64,000 bases of DNA from Polynucleobacter sp. MWH-Berg-3C6 (GCF_018881855.1 NZ_JACVPN010000002.1:62001-126000); one strand, 5' to 3'. Positions 53,701 to 62,300 are shown, numbered from the stretch's first letter. Notes: generated by a model from the letters alone, not told the origin. Made by a program: numbers and translations.

Positions 53701-54599
53701 AGGCTTTTTATACAGATCATTTTGTATTACCCCTGCCGGCAGGGCACCGCTTCCCGATGGAGAAATACTCTCGACTCAGAGATCTAGTCAATACCATCGC
53801 TGACATCGAGTTGCTTGAAGCACCAGCTGCTAGTGATACCCAAATTCTGTATGCCCATGACCCCAACTACCTGATCAATATCATTGAAGGAAAGCTAAGC
53901 CCTCAGGAGCAAAGAGAAATTGGTTTTCCTTGGAGTGAAAAAATGGTTGAGCGCTCACGCCGCTCCGCAGGCGCCACTGTCGCTGCTGCAAAAACTGCAC
54001 TTACAGAAGGAATTGCCGTCAATTTAGCTGGAGGCACTCATCATGCCTATCGTGATATGGGTAGCGGATTTTGCGTGTTTAATGACTCTGCTATTGCAGC
54101 ACGCACCCTTCAAAAAGAAATCAATCCCAAGTTAAAGATTGCCATTATTGATTTGGATGTCCACCAGGGCAATGGCACAGCCTCTATTTTGCAAAATGAT
54201 TCCTCAATTTTCACATTATCGATTCATGGTGAGAATAATTTCCCTTTTAAAAAAGAGCAAAGTGATCTTGATTTAGGACTTGCTGATGGATGCAATGACG
54301 AAACTTACTTAAGCTCGTTAGAGCAGTGTCTTGATGAGCTGAGCTCTCGCTTTAAAGCAGACTGTCTGATTTATCTTGCAGGAGCCGACCCTCACGAAGG
54401 TGATCGCCTAGGAAGGCTGAAGATTAGTACAGATGGCATGCGCTTAAGAGATGAAACTGTTTTTCAATATGCCCTAGATAGAAATCTACCTCTCGCTATG
54501 TCAATGGCAGGCGGCTATGGAAAAGAAATTGAATCTACTGTTGATATCCATTTTCAAACCATTAGAACCGCTCTGCAGTTTCAACAGCAGTGCAACTAG
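53697..54599 (+). CDS. histone deacetylase family protein (HDAC-like amidohydrolase)
   Basis: 300 residues from a GTG at 53697 overlapping the DUF2237 stop. The catalytic elements are intact: His pair in GGTHHAYRDMGSGFCVFND, zinc ligands D and H in IIDLDVHQGNGT, and D in AGADPHEGD. Bacterial members act on acetylated polyamines, acetoin-linked substrates or protein lysines. The substrate is not defined. Confidence 0.9.
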   Translation: MKAFYTDHFVLPLPAGHRFPMEKYSRLRDLVNTIADIELLEAPAASDTQILYAHDPNYLINIIEGKLSPQEQREIGFPWSEKMVERSRRSAGATVAAAKTALTEGIAVNLAGGTHHAYRDMGSGFCVFNDSAIAARTLQKEINPKLKIAIIDLDVHQGNGTASILQNDSSIFTLSIHGENNFPFKKEQSDLDLGLADGCNDETYLSSLEQCLDELSSRFKADCLIYLAGADPHEGDRLGRLKISTDGMRLRDETVFQYALDRNLPLAMSMAGGYGKEIESTVDIHFQTIRTALQFQQQCN

Positions 54600-54607
54600 C
54601 TAGCTAC

Positions 54608-55156
54608 TTACTTCTTGCTAGGACTCACCTTTGGGGTTGGGAGCTTGCTCATGCTTTCTATGCCCTTCTCAAAACTTGCATAGGAATCGTTCATTGCAGC
54701 ACGTATCAATTCAAAATTTTGCAGGGCATTATTAAATGAAGTCTTGAATACCGACACATAAGCCTCAGTACCCATTGGCGCATTATTGGTTGCATCATTT
54801 ACAAAATGAATTAGATCGGCTTTAGATTCCTGAATTAAACCTTCTGCGATCGCAGCCAATTCTTGATTACCGCTCTTCAGAACCTGCATCAGTTGCTGTT
54901 GATACTGAATTACTTCTTTGGCGGCATCTTGCAACACTTCTGCATGCACATATTCAAACGCAGCACGAGGATCTTGAGTCTGCATGAGCTCAGACACTCT
55001 TTTTTGAACTAGCTCAGCTAATTCCTGTGCTGCCTGTTGGTTAATTTTTGCTATGGCTTGGGCGCTTTCAGTGGCCACACGCCCTGCAGCCTTGGTGGCA
55101 TCGATAGCCCTTTGCTGACCAGGCATAGCACTCATATCAAATGGATTTTTGCTCAT
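54608..55156 (-). CDS. phasin family protein
   Basis: 182 residues, mostly helical and rich in Ala and Gln. The phasin-type stretch GRVATESAQAIAKINQQAAQELAEL is followed by a segment with MQTQDPRAAFEYVH. Phasins coat polyhydroxyalkanoate granules, but no pha biosynthesis genes are in the window. AAGGGG is 5 nt before the ATG. A 12-bp palindrome lies directly upstream. Confidence 0.85.
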   Translation of the reverse strand: MSKNPFDMSAMPGQQRAIDATKAAGRVATESAQAIAKINQQAAQELAELVQKRVSELMQTQDPRAAFEYVHAEVLQDAAKEVIQYQQQLMQVLKSGNQELAAIAEGLIQESKADLIHFVNDATNNAPMGTEAYVSVFKTSFNNALQNFELIRAAMNDSYASFEKGIESMSKLPTPKVSPSKK

Positions 55157-55170
55157 ATCAACCCCTTAAG

Positions 55171-55182
55171 TAGTGATCACTA
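55171..55182. promoter_or_regulatory. perfect 12-bp palindrome upstream of the phasin gene
   Basis: TAGTGATCACTA lies 15 bp before the phasin start codon and next to its ribosome site. The symmetry and place suit a repressor operator (PhaR-like control is common for phasins), but its sequence is not a known PhaR site. Confidence 0.3.
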
Positions 55183-55270
55183 ATATCAATCTACTCTGCT
55201 TATAGGAGCTTTCTATAGAGGAATACCAGTAGAAACAGGGGTAGACCTCAAATATTATCCAGCTGAATGC

Positions 55271-55414
55271 CTAGGCAATAGCAAAAGTAATAGGTTCGCC
55301 AATGAACGAGACATTTGCTTCATCGGGCCTGGTGGTGATGTAGGAAAAAATACAGGCGGCAACAATGCACAGTACGCCAACCCCTAAAATCCAAGATCTC
55401 GAATTCTTACTCAA
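55271..55414 (-). CDS. 47-residue putative single-span membrane protein
   Basis: A TTG at 55414 follows AAGGGGGG at 3-nt spacing. The product has a short basic N-terminus (MSKNSRSW), one hydrophobic helix (about 9-26) and a polar tail. The rest of the 367-bp phasin-nitroreductase gap shows nothing else apart from the palindrome. The unusual start codon and short length leave doubt. No family is recognised. Confidence 0.42.
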   Translation of the reverse strand: MSKNSRSWILGVGVLCIVAACIFSYITTRPDEANVSFIGEPITFAIA

Positions 55415-55523
55415 ATGCCCCCCTTAGAATGCTATAGACATCTATCGCACTGATACCTCAATGATTTATTTTAACTTGCAATAAAATCAATACCATCTTC
55501 TATCCCAATTCGAAGGAATATAA

Positions 55524-56159
55524 ATGAGTTTGATTGATAAGCTGCAGTGGCGCTATGCCACTAAAAAAATGGATCCAGCAAAAGCGGTTCCCCCAGAAAA
55601 AGTGGATCAAATTCTGGAAGCAATTCGTTTGACAGCTAGCTCTAGTGGTTTACAGCCATATGAAGTGCTAGTGATCACCAATAAAGAGGTCCGGGAGCAA
55701 ATCAAGCCGATTGCTAACGGCCAATCTCAAATTACTGACTGCTCGCACCTGCTTGTTTTTGCAGCCTGGGATACTTACACCGCAGAGCGCATTAACAACG
55801 CCTTTGATATGACAGAAAAAAACCGTAACTTCACTAGCGAATCCGGAACAGCTTATCGCCAAATGCTATTGAAGGCTTACCCAGCTAGAGATGCGGAAGT
55901 TAATTTCACACATGCTGCAAAACAAGCCTATATTGGCCTTGGCACTGCACTCATTGCGGCAGCCTATGAACAAGTCGATAGCACGCCAATGGAGGGATTT
56001 GATCCACAAGCACTCGACACCATTCTGAACCTCAAAGATAAAGGTTTGCGTAGCGTGGTCTTACTACCATTGGGATATAGAAAAGCTGATGAAGATTGGT
56101 TGCTTAATCTGAAAAAAGTTAGAAGAGCTAAAGAGAATTTTATTAGCTGGATTAAATAA
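55524..56159 (+). CDS. NAD(P)H-dependent nitroreductase family oxidoreductase
   Basis: 211 residues. An FMN-binding nitroreductase pattern: WRYATKKMDPAK near the start, LTASSSGLQPYEVLV, and the C-terminal VVLLPLGYRKADED. Closest to the NfsB/YdgI-like group reducing nitro compounds or quinones. AAGGA is 7 nt before the ATG. It precedes the DsbA-like gene by 10 bp and both are likely co-transcribed. Confidence 0.9.
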   Translation: MSLIDKLQWRYATKKMDPAKAVPPEKVDQILEAIRLTASSSGLQPYEVLVITNKEVREQIKPIANGQSQITDCSHLLVFAAWDTYTAERINNAFDMTEKNRNFTSESGTAYRQMLLKAYPARDAEVNFTHAAKQAYIGLGTALIAAAYEQVDSTPMEGFDPQALDTILNLKDKGLRSVVLLPLGYRKADEDWLLNLKKVRRAKENFISWIK

Positions 56160-56169
56160 GTATCAGCAT

Positions 56170-56826
56170 ATGAAACCAACTATCAAAATTGACTTTGTAT
56201 CCGATATTGCCTGCCCCTGGTGTGCCGTAGGGCTAGGCAATCTCAATCAAGCAATTGCACAGCTGAGTGACAAAGCCAATTTTGAGGTGCACTTCCGCCC
56301 TTTTGAGCTCAATCCCTCTATGCCTTATGGGGGCCAAGATGCAATTGAACATCTCACGCAAAAATACGGCTTAACTGAGGAGCAGGTCAAAGCCAATCAA
56401 GCTAATATTCGCGCTAAAGCATTAGAAGCAGGGTTTGCATTTCATCCAGAAGGTCGTAAACGGGTTTACAACACCTTTCATTCTCATCGGCTTTTATCTT
56501 GGGCCGCAAAAGAATATGGTCTAAAGCAGCAAGCAGCCTTAAAAGTGGAATTGCTGAACACCTACTTTTGTCTTGCAGTCAATTTAGATGATCAGAAAAA
56601 CTTACTAGATGCCGTAGCTCGAGCTGGCCTAGATGCCGAAAGAGCAAGAGAGATTTTAAATGGGGCTGAATTTGCTAATGAAGTACGGCAGGAAGAAGTC
56701 ACCTATACAAATGCCGGGATCAACTCTGTTCCCTCAATCATTCTGAATGATCAATATCTTCTACAGGGCGCCCAACCTCCTGAATCATTCATAGAGGCAT
56801 TTGAGCAACTCATGCAAAAGAGCTAA
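56170..56826 (+). CDS. DsbA-family oxidoreductase, FrnE/DsbA-like thioredoxin fold
   Basis: 218 residues without a signal peptide, so cytoplasmic. The active site CPWC is at 15-18 (SDIACPWCAVG). HRLLSWAAKEYG and GINSVPSIILNDQYLLQGAQ with the cis-Pro (VPS) match the FrnE family. FrnE proteins are disulfide oxidoreductases linked to oxidative stress and sometimes polyketide metabolism. Confidence 0.9.
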   Translation: MKPTIKIDFVSDIACPWCAVGLGNLNQAIAQLSDKANFEVHFRPFELNPSMPYGGQDAIEHLTQKYGLTEEQVKANQANIRAKALEAGFAFHPEGRKRVYNTFHSHRLLSWAAKEYGLKQQAALKVELLNTYFCLAVNLDDQKNLLDAVARAGLDAERAREILNGAEFANEVRQEEVTYTNAGINSVPSIILNDQYLLQGAQPPESFIEAFEQLMQKS

Positions 56827-56836
56827 AAAGACAAAT

Positions 56837-57499
56837 CTAGCTCTCGTCACTTAATAAGTGGCCAGTCTTCACAAAAATAGTACAGCCCTCTTTACTAAAA
56901 GGCTGATGAAGACTGAGGTGCGGGCTTCTAATCCATGATCCAGCAGGATAGCGTCCGTGCTCATCCTCAAAGACCCCGTCCACTACAAAAATTTCCTCGC
57001 CCCCATAATGCTTGTGCGGATTAAAGTAAGTCTGAGGCGCCCACCTCACTAGGGTGGATCCCGTTCCTTGTCGCATCAAGGGCATTACCGTCAAACCAGG
57101 AACCATTCCCTGAAACCACTCTGCGGAGTGAGTATCTACAATCTCTCGCTCCATTTGCTCTGATCCAAGATGCCGCAACTTTACAAAGAGAGTGCAGCCC
57201 TCTTCACTAAAAGGCGCATGAGACGAGCCAGGAGGATTCATGAGGTAGGTACCCGCAGGATAGCTTCCAGTCTCATCACTAAATACACCATCTAAAACAA
57301 AAATTTCCTCACCGTATTCATGAAGATGTGGCGCAAATCTTGCGCCTGCTTGATAGCGAACAATCGAGGTTGCCTTAGCGATTTCATCACCCATACGATC
57401 AAGCATGCGTCTCTCAACACCTAATGAGGGGCTAGAGATCCAGGGAAGATCATGGTGGTTAAGGACTACACGCTGACTGTAGTCAGAATTAATGTTCAT
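56837..57499 (-). CDS. tandem-cupin protein related to the ChrR cupin domain
   Basis: 220 residues with two near-identical cupin halves. The first has HLHEYGEEIFVLDGVFSDE and SSHAPFSEEGCTLFVKLRH; the second has HKHYGGEEIFVVDGVFEDE and SLHQPFSKEGCTIFVKTGH. Each keeps His, Glu and His metal ligands. The shape resembles the cupin lobe of the ChrR anti-sigma factor, but the zinc-binding anti-sigma domain is absent. No sigma factor gene is adjacent. Convergent with the DsbA-like gene by 10 bp. Confidence 0.85.
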   Translation of the reverse strand: MNINSDYSQRVVLNHHDLPWISSPSLGVERRMLDRMGDEIAKATSIVRYQAGARFAPHLHEYGEEIFVLDGVFSDETGSYPAGTYLMNPPGSSHAPFSEEGCTLFVKLRHLGSEQMEREIVDTHSAEWFQGMVPGLTVMPLMRQGTGSTLVRWAPQTYFNPHKHYGGEEIFVVDGVFEDEHGRYPAGSWIRSPHLSLHQPFSKEGCTIFVKTGHLLSDES

Positions 57500-57600
57500 T
57501 GGGCAGGTATTGATTGTTATTCATAGTTTTACATAAGAATACCAATGGAATGAAATCGGCATCCCAAAAGACAAAACACCGGTCACCCCGATAAACCCAT

Positions 57601-57628
57601 CAGGACTTGAGCCTAGGGCCAAGGGATT
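57601..57628 (+). repeat. imperfect direct repeat, copy 1
   Basis: A 28-bp sequence beginning CAGGACTTGAGCC matches 62138-62165 at 24 of 28 positions; all four differences are transitions. The two copies are in the same orientation and bracket the serine hydrolase, gamma-glutamyltransferase and asparaginase genes. It ends at a 13-bp inverted repeat. Confidence 0.5.
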
Positions 57629-57665
57629 TTTTGAGCAACCATATAACAGCTCGTTGCTCAAAAAA
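57627..57665. repeat. perfect 13-bp inverted repeat
   Basis: TTTTTTGAGCAAC (57627-57639) is inverted as GTTGCTCAAAAAA (57653-57665) with a 13-nt loop. The T-run precedes and the A-run follows the stem on both strands, so it is not arranged as a normal terminator. It could form a cruciform or hairpin, or be an element end. It sits between the cupin and serine hydrolase genes. Confidence 0.7.
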
Positions 57666-57688
57666 TAACTTTTACCCTCACCAAAAAA

Positions 57689-58906
57689 TTATTGGGCTAT
57701 TTTCAAATTATCGACAACTGCTGCCAAGAAATCCAAGTCATCAATTGCTTGTTTACCAACAGGTTTTGAGCGAGCACCTAAGCCCACAATCACGATATTA
57801 TTTGCTGGATTGATATAGAGATATTGGCCGTGAATACCTCTACCCATAAAAACACTCTCGTGAACTTTTCCAGCCTCAGGCTTTACAGTCCACCACTGAT
57901 AACCATATCCATTTTTACCAGTAACTCCCGTAATAGGTTTAGCACTTCCAGCATCGGCAAGCCACCCATCAGGAACAATACTCTGACCATTGACTTTTGC
58001 TCCATCTAAAATGAATTGACCAAAGCGGCCAAAGTCACGTAACACCGCCAAAATTCCACTGCCACCAACCTCATGCCCCCCAGGAGAATCTAGCCACCAC
58101 AAACCATTCGCTTGCATACCAACGGGTATCCAGATTTTTTTCGATAAATAATCTGCAAGCGGTATCTTGGTAGCAGCCTGCACGACCTCACCAATTAAAA
58201 CTGTCTCACCCGTGCTGTAGTTAAAGTTTTTACCGGGCTCAGATGCCTTTGAAAGCGTTTTCATCACATCAAAGATTGCACCTTGCTTATTGCTAGCAAT
58301 CTGAAGCTCTAATAACTTGCGACGATCAGATGATGGATCGGTATAGGTCTCGTTCCACTTCACACCCGAAGCCATCATTAGCAAATCCCGTACCGATACA
58401 CCCTCGTATGCACTTCCGGCCAATTGGGGGAGGTACTTAGTTACAGGATCATTGAGGCTAGTGATGTAACCATCCTTAATGGCAGCGCCAACCAGCGTGG
58501 ACACAAATGACTTGGCTACTGACATTGACATCCAGCGAGTATTTACTGTTACACCAAAGTCGTAATGCTCATACGCAATCTTGCCATCTTTTAGAACCAA
58601 TAAGCCCACCATTCGATTCAGCGCGACATAATCGGGCAAATCATATGTTTTACCTTCCGAGGTAAATTTCAATGAAGTCAATTGTTGGGGACTTTGAAGT
58701 AAGGGTGATGGTTTACCGCCAGCCTTAATAACGCGCGTAGGGAAAATTTTCTCAGTTTGACTATAGGTACGAACGGCTTTATCTGGATAAAGAGAGCCAT
58801 CGTAGATATCCCTTGCGCCGCCAATATCTGCAGTACTGGGTTGAGCATTTAGTCCTGTACAAAAAGATGTGACTAAAACTATCGCCAAAAATTTAATTTT
58901 CCACAT
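57689..58906 (-). CDS. exported serine hydrolase, class C beta-lactamase fold
   Basis: 405 residues with a signal peptide (ending about GLNAQ). The nucleophile motif is S129-V-A-K132 (SxxK). FNYSTGETV supplies the Tyr (Y-S-T), and a GYGYQWW block follows. This is the penicillin-binding/esterase-like beta-lactamase family. Likely a periplasmic esterase or peptidase; true beta-lactamase activity is not implied. The ggt gene lies upstream on the same strand. Confidence 0.88.
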   Translation of the reverse strand: MWKIKFLAIVLVTSFCTGLNAQPSTADIGGARDIYDGSLYPDKAVRTYSQTEKIFPTRVIKAGGKPSPLLQSPQQLTSLKFTSEGKTYDLPDYVALNRMVGLLVLKDGKIAYEHYDFGVTVNTRWMSMSVAKSFVSTLVGAAIKDGYITSLNDPVTKYLPQLAGSAYEGVSVRDLLMMASGVKWNETYTDPSSDRRKLLELQIASNKQGAIFDVMKTLSKASEPGKNFNYSTGETVLIGEVVQAATKIPLADYLSKKIWIPVGMQANGLWWLDSPGGHEVGGSGILAVLRDFGRFGQFILDGAKVNGQSIVPDGWLADAGSAKPITGVTGKNGYGYQWWTVKPEAGKVHESVFMGRGIHGQYLYINPANNIVIVGLGARSKPVGKQAIDDLDFLAAVVDNLKIAQ

Positions 58907-58953
58907 TTGCTAGTTTTCTAATTTTGAGTTGAATAAATGCATCGAAAGATAAG

Positions 58954-58978
58954 ACCTCTTTGCTTATAGCAAAGAGGT
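58954..58978 (-). terminator. stem-loop between ggt and serine hydrolase genes
   Basis: ACCTCTTTGC (58954-58963) pairs with GCAAAGAGGT (58969-58978) around TTATA. On the minus strand it follows the ggt stop and is followed by CTTATCTTT. Probably a terminator or processing hairpin, with a poor U-tract. Confidence 0.6.
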
Positions 58979-58997
58979 GCCAAATCAATTCAATAAA

Positions 58998-60698
58998 CTA
59001 TACGCCCAGAGCTCTGCCATCACTCCTTGGATCATGTGCACCAGTAATTTTTTTAGCTTGGTAGTCAATCACAATTGCGCCTGGGTGTCCTGCTAATGGG
59101 CTTTGCGCTGCAATTTCACTCATTTCATGACCACGTTTTCCAAGCTCGACAAATACTTCTTGCCCAGCATCTTTTTCAAGCTTTAAAGAATCCCTAGTAT
59201 CTGAGAAAGTTTTCCCCAATAAGAAGCGTGGTTTTGCCAGCGCTGTTAATGGATCCATCTTATAGTCAATCAATCTAGTTAATACAGCTGCTAATGTCTG
59301 CGGTTGACCATCCGCTCCTTGCGTGCCATAAAGAATCGCTGGCTTTCCATCTTTGATATACATTCCCGGGTTTAAGGTATGGAATGGACGCTTGCCAGAC
59401 TCAAGACGATTCGGTGATTTTGGATCCAAGTTAAAAGAGGCACCACGATTGTGCCAAAGCATTCCAGTATCCCCAACTTGCACCCCGCTACCCCAGTCGA
59501 AATAAACAGTAGTGAGCATAGAAGCACAGTTACCCTTGCTGTCTACTGCTGCCAAAAATACCGTATCGCCGTTTTTGTAAACATATGGCCAGGGCATAGC
59601 AGTTTCCATTTGAATCTTCTTGGCTTGCTGATCTAGGTAAGCATTAGATAGCAGTCTTTGAGTTGGAACATCTACAAATTTTGGATCAGCTACATATTTA
59701 TTGCGATCGATGAATGCTAATTTAACGGCTTCAACTAATAGATGATAGTAATCAGGGCTTCCCTCAGGAATTTTTGAAAGATCAAATCTCTCTAAAATTC
59801 CCATAATCTCTAAAGTAGTGATCGCCTGGGTTGGAGGTTGATTGCCCAATAGGGTTCCGCCACGATACGCAACACTTAAAGGTGGTTCTATTTGGGCCTG
59901 AGTTAATGCAAGGTCTTGTGCCGTTAATGGCGATCCCGCATCTTTTAAACCTTTAGCCAAGATGGCTGCTAGCTTTCCTTCATAAAAATCACGATGTCCT
60001 CGCTCAGCAATCATTTCAATGGTCTTAGCAAGTTTGGGCTGCTTAAATATCTGACCGACTGTTGGCACCTTTCCATCAATCAAATATCCAGACTCAACTC
60101 CGGGCAATGATCCCATTTCTTTTAGACGAAAATTGAGCCAAAAGACTTCTGAAGCAGAAACGGGGAACCCATCTTTTGCTAGCTTAATAGCAGGTGACAA
60201 CAATGAGGCCCAAGATTTATTACCCCTGAGATCTTTTTTACTAATTTCATAGGCTTTACCTAAGGTGTCGACATAGGCGGCACTTGTCAGCATTGATTTT
60301 GGCCCGCGAACTGGAATACTTCCCGAGTAAGAGCTGATGTCTTGCGGCGCCTGCCCGATGCCTGAAATTGTTTGTGCCTTTCCATTGGCATCGCTAATAA
60401 TCATGAATGCATCGCCGCCATATCCTGAAAAATGTGGATAGGTAACTGATAGGCAGGATGAAATCGCAATAACCGCTTCAATTGCATTTCCCCCTGATTG
60501 AAGTACTTTCAGGCCCGCTTCTGTTGCCAACTCATGGGGGCTGGTCACCATTCCCTTGCTGGAAGTAGCTAGCGCACTTTTTGATGTGGACTGAGCTAAT
60601 GCAAAGTTGGGTATTAAAGGTGCTATTGCCGCCATGCTCGAAGCCTGAATAAAGCCACGGCGCATTTGCGAAGATGGATTAAGTTTCTTATTTGTCAT
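58998..60698 (-). CDS. gamma-glutamyltransferase family protein, Tat-exported
   Basis: 566 residues from the ATG at 60698 (the frame continues to 60761 without a signal). QMRRGFIQASS is a twin-arginine motif, then a hydrophobic core to LAQ. The Ntn-hydrolase nucleophile Thr is in GDTVFLAAVD, aligned to the TTHYSVVD of E. coli Ggt. The GSGVQVGDTGMLWHN and GTQGADGQPQ blocks are conserved. It would cut itself into two subunits and act on gamma-glutamyl amides. The flanking asparaginase and serine hydrolase suggest periplasmic amide-nitrogen scavenging. Confidence 0.88.
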   Translation of the reverse strand: MTNKKLNPSSQMRRGFIQASSMAAIAPLIPNFALAQSTSKSALATSSKGMVTSPHELATEAGLKVLQSGGNAIEAVIAISSCLSVTYPHFSGYGGDAFMIISDANGKAQTISGIGQAPQDISSYSGSIPVRGPKSMLTSAAYVDTLGKAYEISKKDLRGNKSWASLLSPAIKLAKDGFPVSASEVFWLNFRLKEMGSLPGVESGYLIDGKVPTVGQIFKQPKLAKTIEMIAERGHRDFYEGKLAAILAKGLKDAGSPLTAQDLALTQAQIEPPLSVAYRGGTLLGNQPPTQAITTLEIMGILERFDLSKIPEGSPDYYHLLVEAVKLAFIDRNKYVADPKFVDVPTQRLLSNAYLDQQAKKIQMETAMPWPYVYKNGDTVFLAAVDSKGNCASMLTTVYFDWGSGVQVGDTGMLWHNRGASFNLDPKSPNRLESGKRPFHTLNPGMYIKDGKPAILYGTQGADGQPQTLAAVLTRLIDYKMDPLTALAKPRFLLGKTFSDTRDSLKLEKDAGQEVFVELGKRGHEMSEIAAQSPLAGHPGAIVIDYQAKKITGAHDPRSDGRALGV

Positions 60699-60994
60699 TG
60701 CTTGTCCCCATATTTTTTTATTTGAATAACTGCAAACCCATCCTAAAGCAGGGGGCCCCAATTTAGTGCAGAATTAATGGAAAGTACTTACAAGAGAAGT
60801 TGAGGGGGCAATAAAAATTAGAACTTCTAGAATTCGATTACTGAAGCTTACTTTTTTCATTTAAGAGTTGATGGACTTGATGCCGACTCTATTCGGAAGT
60901 TAGTGAAAACCCTAGATTAAGAGAGCATGGAATAAATTCACACCTGTATTTATGAAGTTTGCTAATAATTCTAAAAATATCATAGGGGACACAA
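60699..60994. promoter_or_regulatory. ggt-ansB divergent intergenic region
   Basis: 296 bp, AT-rich, between two divergent amidohydrolase genes. It should hold both promoters. I see no strong consensus -35/-10 pair, no known operator and no convincing short ORF. Confidence 0.4.
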
Positions 60995-62047
60995 GTGAAA
61001 ATTAAGCATCTGATAGTAATCAGTCTATTTTGTGCAATGCCGCTTAAGGCTGCCATCGCACAAAATCTTCCAACAGTTAAATTCATTGCTACTGGCGGCA
61101 CAATTGCAATGAAAATTGACCCAATCAAAAATGCACCGGTTCCTGCAATTAATGGGGATGACTTACTTGCTGCCGCTCCAGAGGTCGGCAAATACGCCAA
61201 AATTGAAGTAAGCAATATTTCCAACGTTCCTTCAGACTACATGAATCCTGAGCGATGGGTGAGCCTTACAAAAGCAGTTCAAGAGGCTCTTGAACGCTCT
61301 GATGTAGCTGGCGTCATTGTTTCTCACGGCACAGATACATTAGAAGAGACCGCGTTTTGGCTCGATTTAACAATTAAGTCCAATAAGCCAGTTGTCTTAA
61401 TTGGAGCCCAAAGAAATGCATCAGTGTCAGATTTTGATGGTCCAAGAAATCTCACAAACGCCGTCCGTATCGTCGTCGATAAACAGTCTGAAGGTAAAGG
61501 CGTGTTACTGGCAATGAATAACCAAATTAATTCAGCTAGATACGTTACTAAAACTCATACCGCCAATGTAGAAACATTTAACTCTGGAATCTTTGGAATT
61601 ATTGGCGAGGTATATCCTGATCGCATTTTTTATGCTTACAACCCTATTAGACGTCAGCACATAAAACTGAAGACTGACAAAATGCCAACTGTAGACATCG
61701 TTCCAATGTATGGTGGCGCCGATGGGGTTGCGCTAAAAGCATCTGTAGATCGCGGAGCTGATGGCATCGTAGTTCAGGCTCTAGGGATGGGCAATATGAA
61801 TGAGTCAATGTATGAGGGCGTTAAATATGCCATCTCAAAAAATATTCCCGTTGTTATTTCCACTCGAGTTCTTAACGGTAGAGTTATGGGAAGTTATGGG
61901 TTTGTGGGTGGAGGCAAAACCACTGTTGATGCAGGTGCAGTAATGGCAGATGATCTCCGCGCTCAAAAAGCCCGAATTCTCTTGATGTTATTGTTACAGC
62001 AAGGCACCAAGGATCAAAAATCTTTACAACAAGCCTTCGACAAATAA
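60995..62047 (+). CDS. ansB: L-asparaginase type II, exported
   Basis: 350 residues from a GTG at 60995 with GGGG upstream. A signal peptide ends IAQ. The two catalytic threonine motifs are clear: IATGGTIAMK (T36) and VSHGTDTLEETAFW. GAQRNASVSDFDGPRNL is the family block for the type II enzyme. It hydrolyses periplasmic asparagine, often glutamine too. A perfect terminator follows. Confidence 0.93.
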   Translation: MKIKHLIVISLFCAMPLKAAIAQNLPTVKFIATGGTIAMKIDPIKNAPVPAINGDDLLAAAPEVGKYAKIEVSNISNVPSDYMNPERWVSLTKAVQEALERSDVAGVIVSHGTDTLEETAFWLDLTIKSNKPVVLIGAQRNASVSDFDGPRNLTNAVRIVVDKQSEGKGVLLAMNNQINSARYVTKTHTANVETFNSGIFGIIGEVYPDRIFYAYNPIRRQHIKLKTDKMPTVDIVPMYGGADGVALKASVDRGADGIVVQALGMGNMNESMYEGVKYAISKNIPVVISTRVLNGRVMGSYGFVGGGKTTVDAGAVMADDLRAQKARILLMLLLQQGTKDQKSLQQAFDK

Positions 62048-62090
62048 TTTAGGAAGGCTTTTTAGCACTTATTAATCATGCTGCTAATGT

Positions 62091-62124
62091 AAAAATGCCA
62101 ACCTAAGGGTTGGCATTTTTATTT
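62091..62124 (+). terminator. Rho-independent terminator of ansB
   Basis: AAAAATGCCAACC (62091-62103) pairs with GGTTGGCATTTTT (62108-62120) around TAAG, followed by ATTT. It is 43 bp after the ansB stop. Confidence 0.92.
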
Positions 62125-62137
62125 CTGGTGGGCACAC

Positions 62138-62165
62138 CAGGACTTAGGCCTAGGACCAAAGGATT
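62138..62165 (+). repeat. imperfect direct repeat, copy 2
   Basis: Begins CAGGACTTAGGCC and matches 57601-57628 at 24 of 28 bases in the same orientation. It contains the near-palindrome CTTAGGCCTAGG. Located just after the ansB terminator. Confidence 0.5.
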
Positions 62166-62300
62166 GGGAGAGAAAAGCTTCCAACTAGACCCCTAAGGCA
62201 AGAGGCTACGGGCAGTCATTAGCGTTACATGGGTAAATGTGCAGTGGGCTTACACTTAGAAGTCACTGTAATCCATGACCACACTACTCAAAAGATCTTT

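Noticed and set aside
57627..57665. Inverted repeat as a Rho-independent terminator
   Set aside because: The T-run precedes and the A-run follows the stem on either strand, so no U-tract follows the hairpin in either direction.
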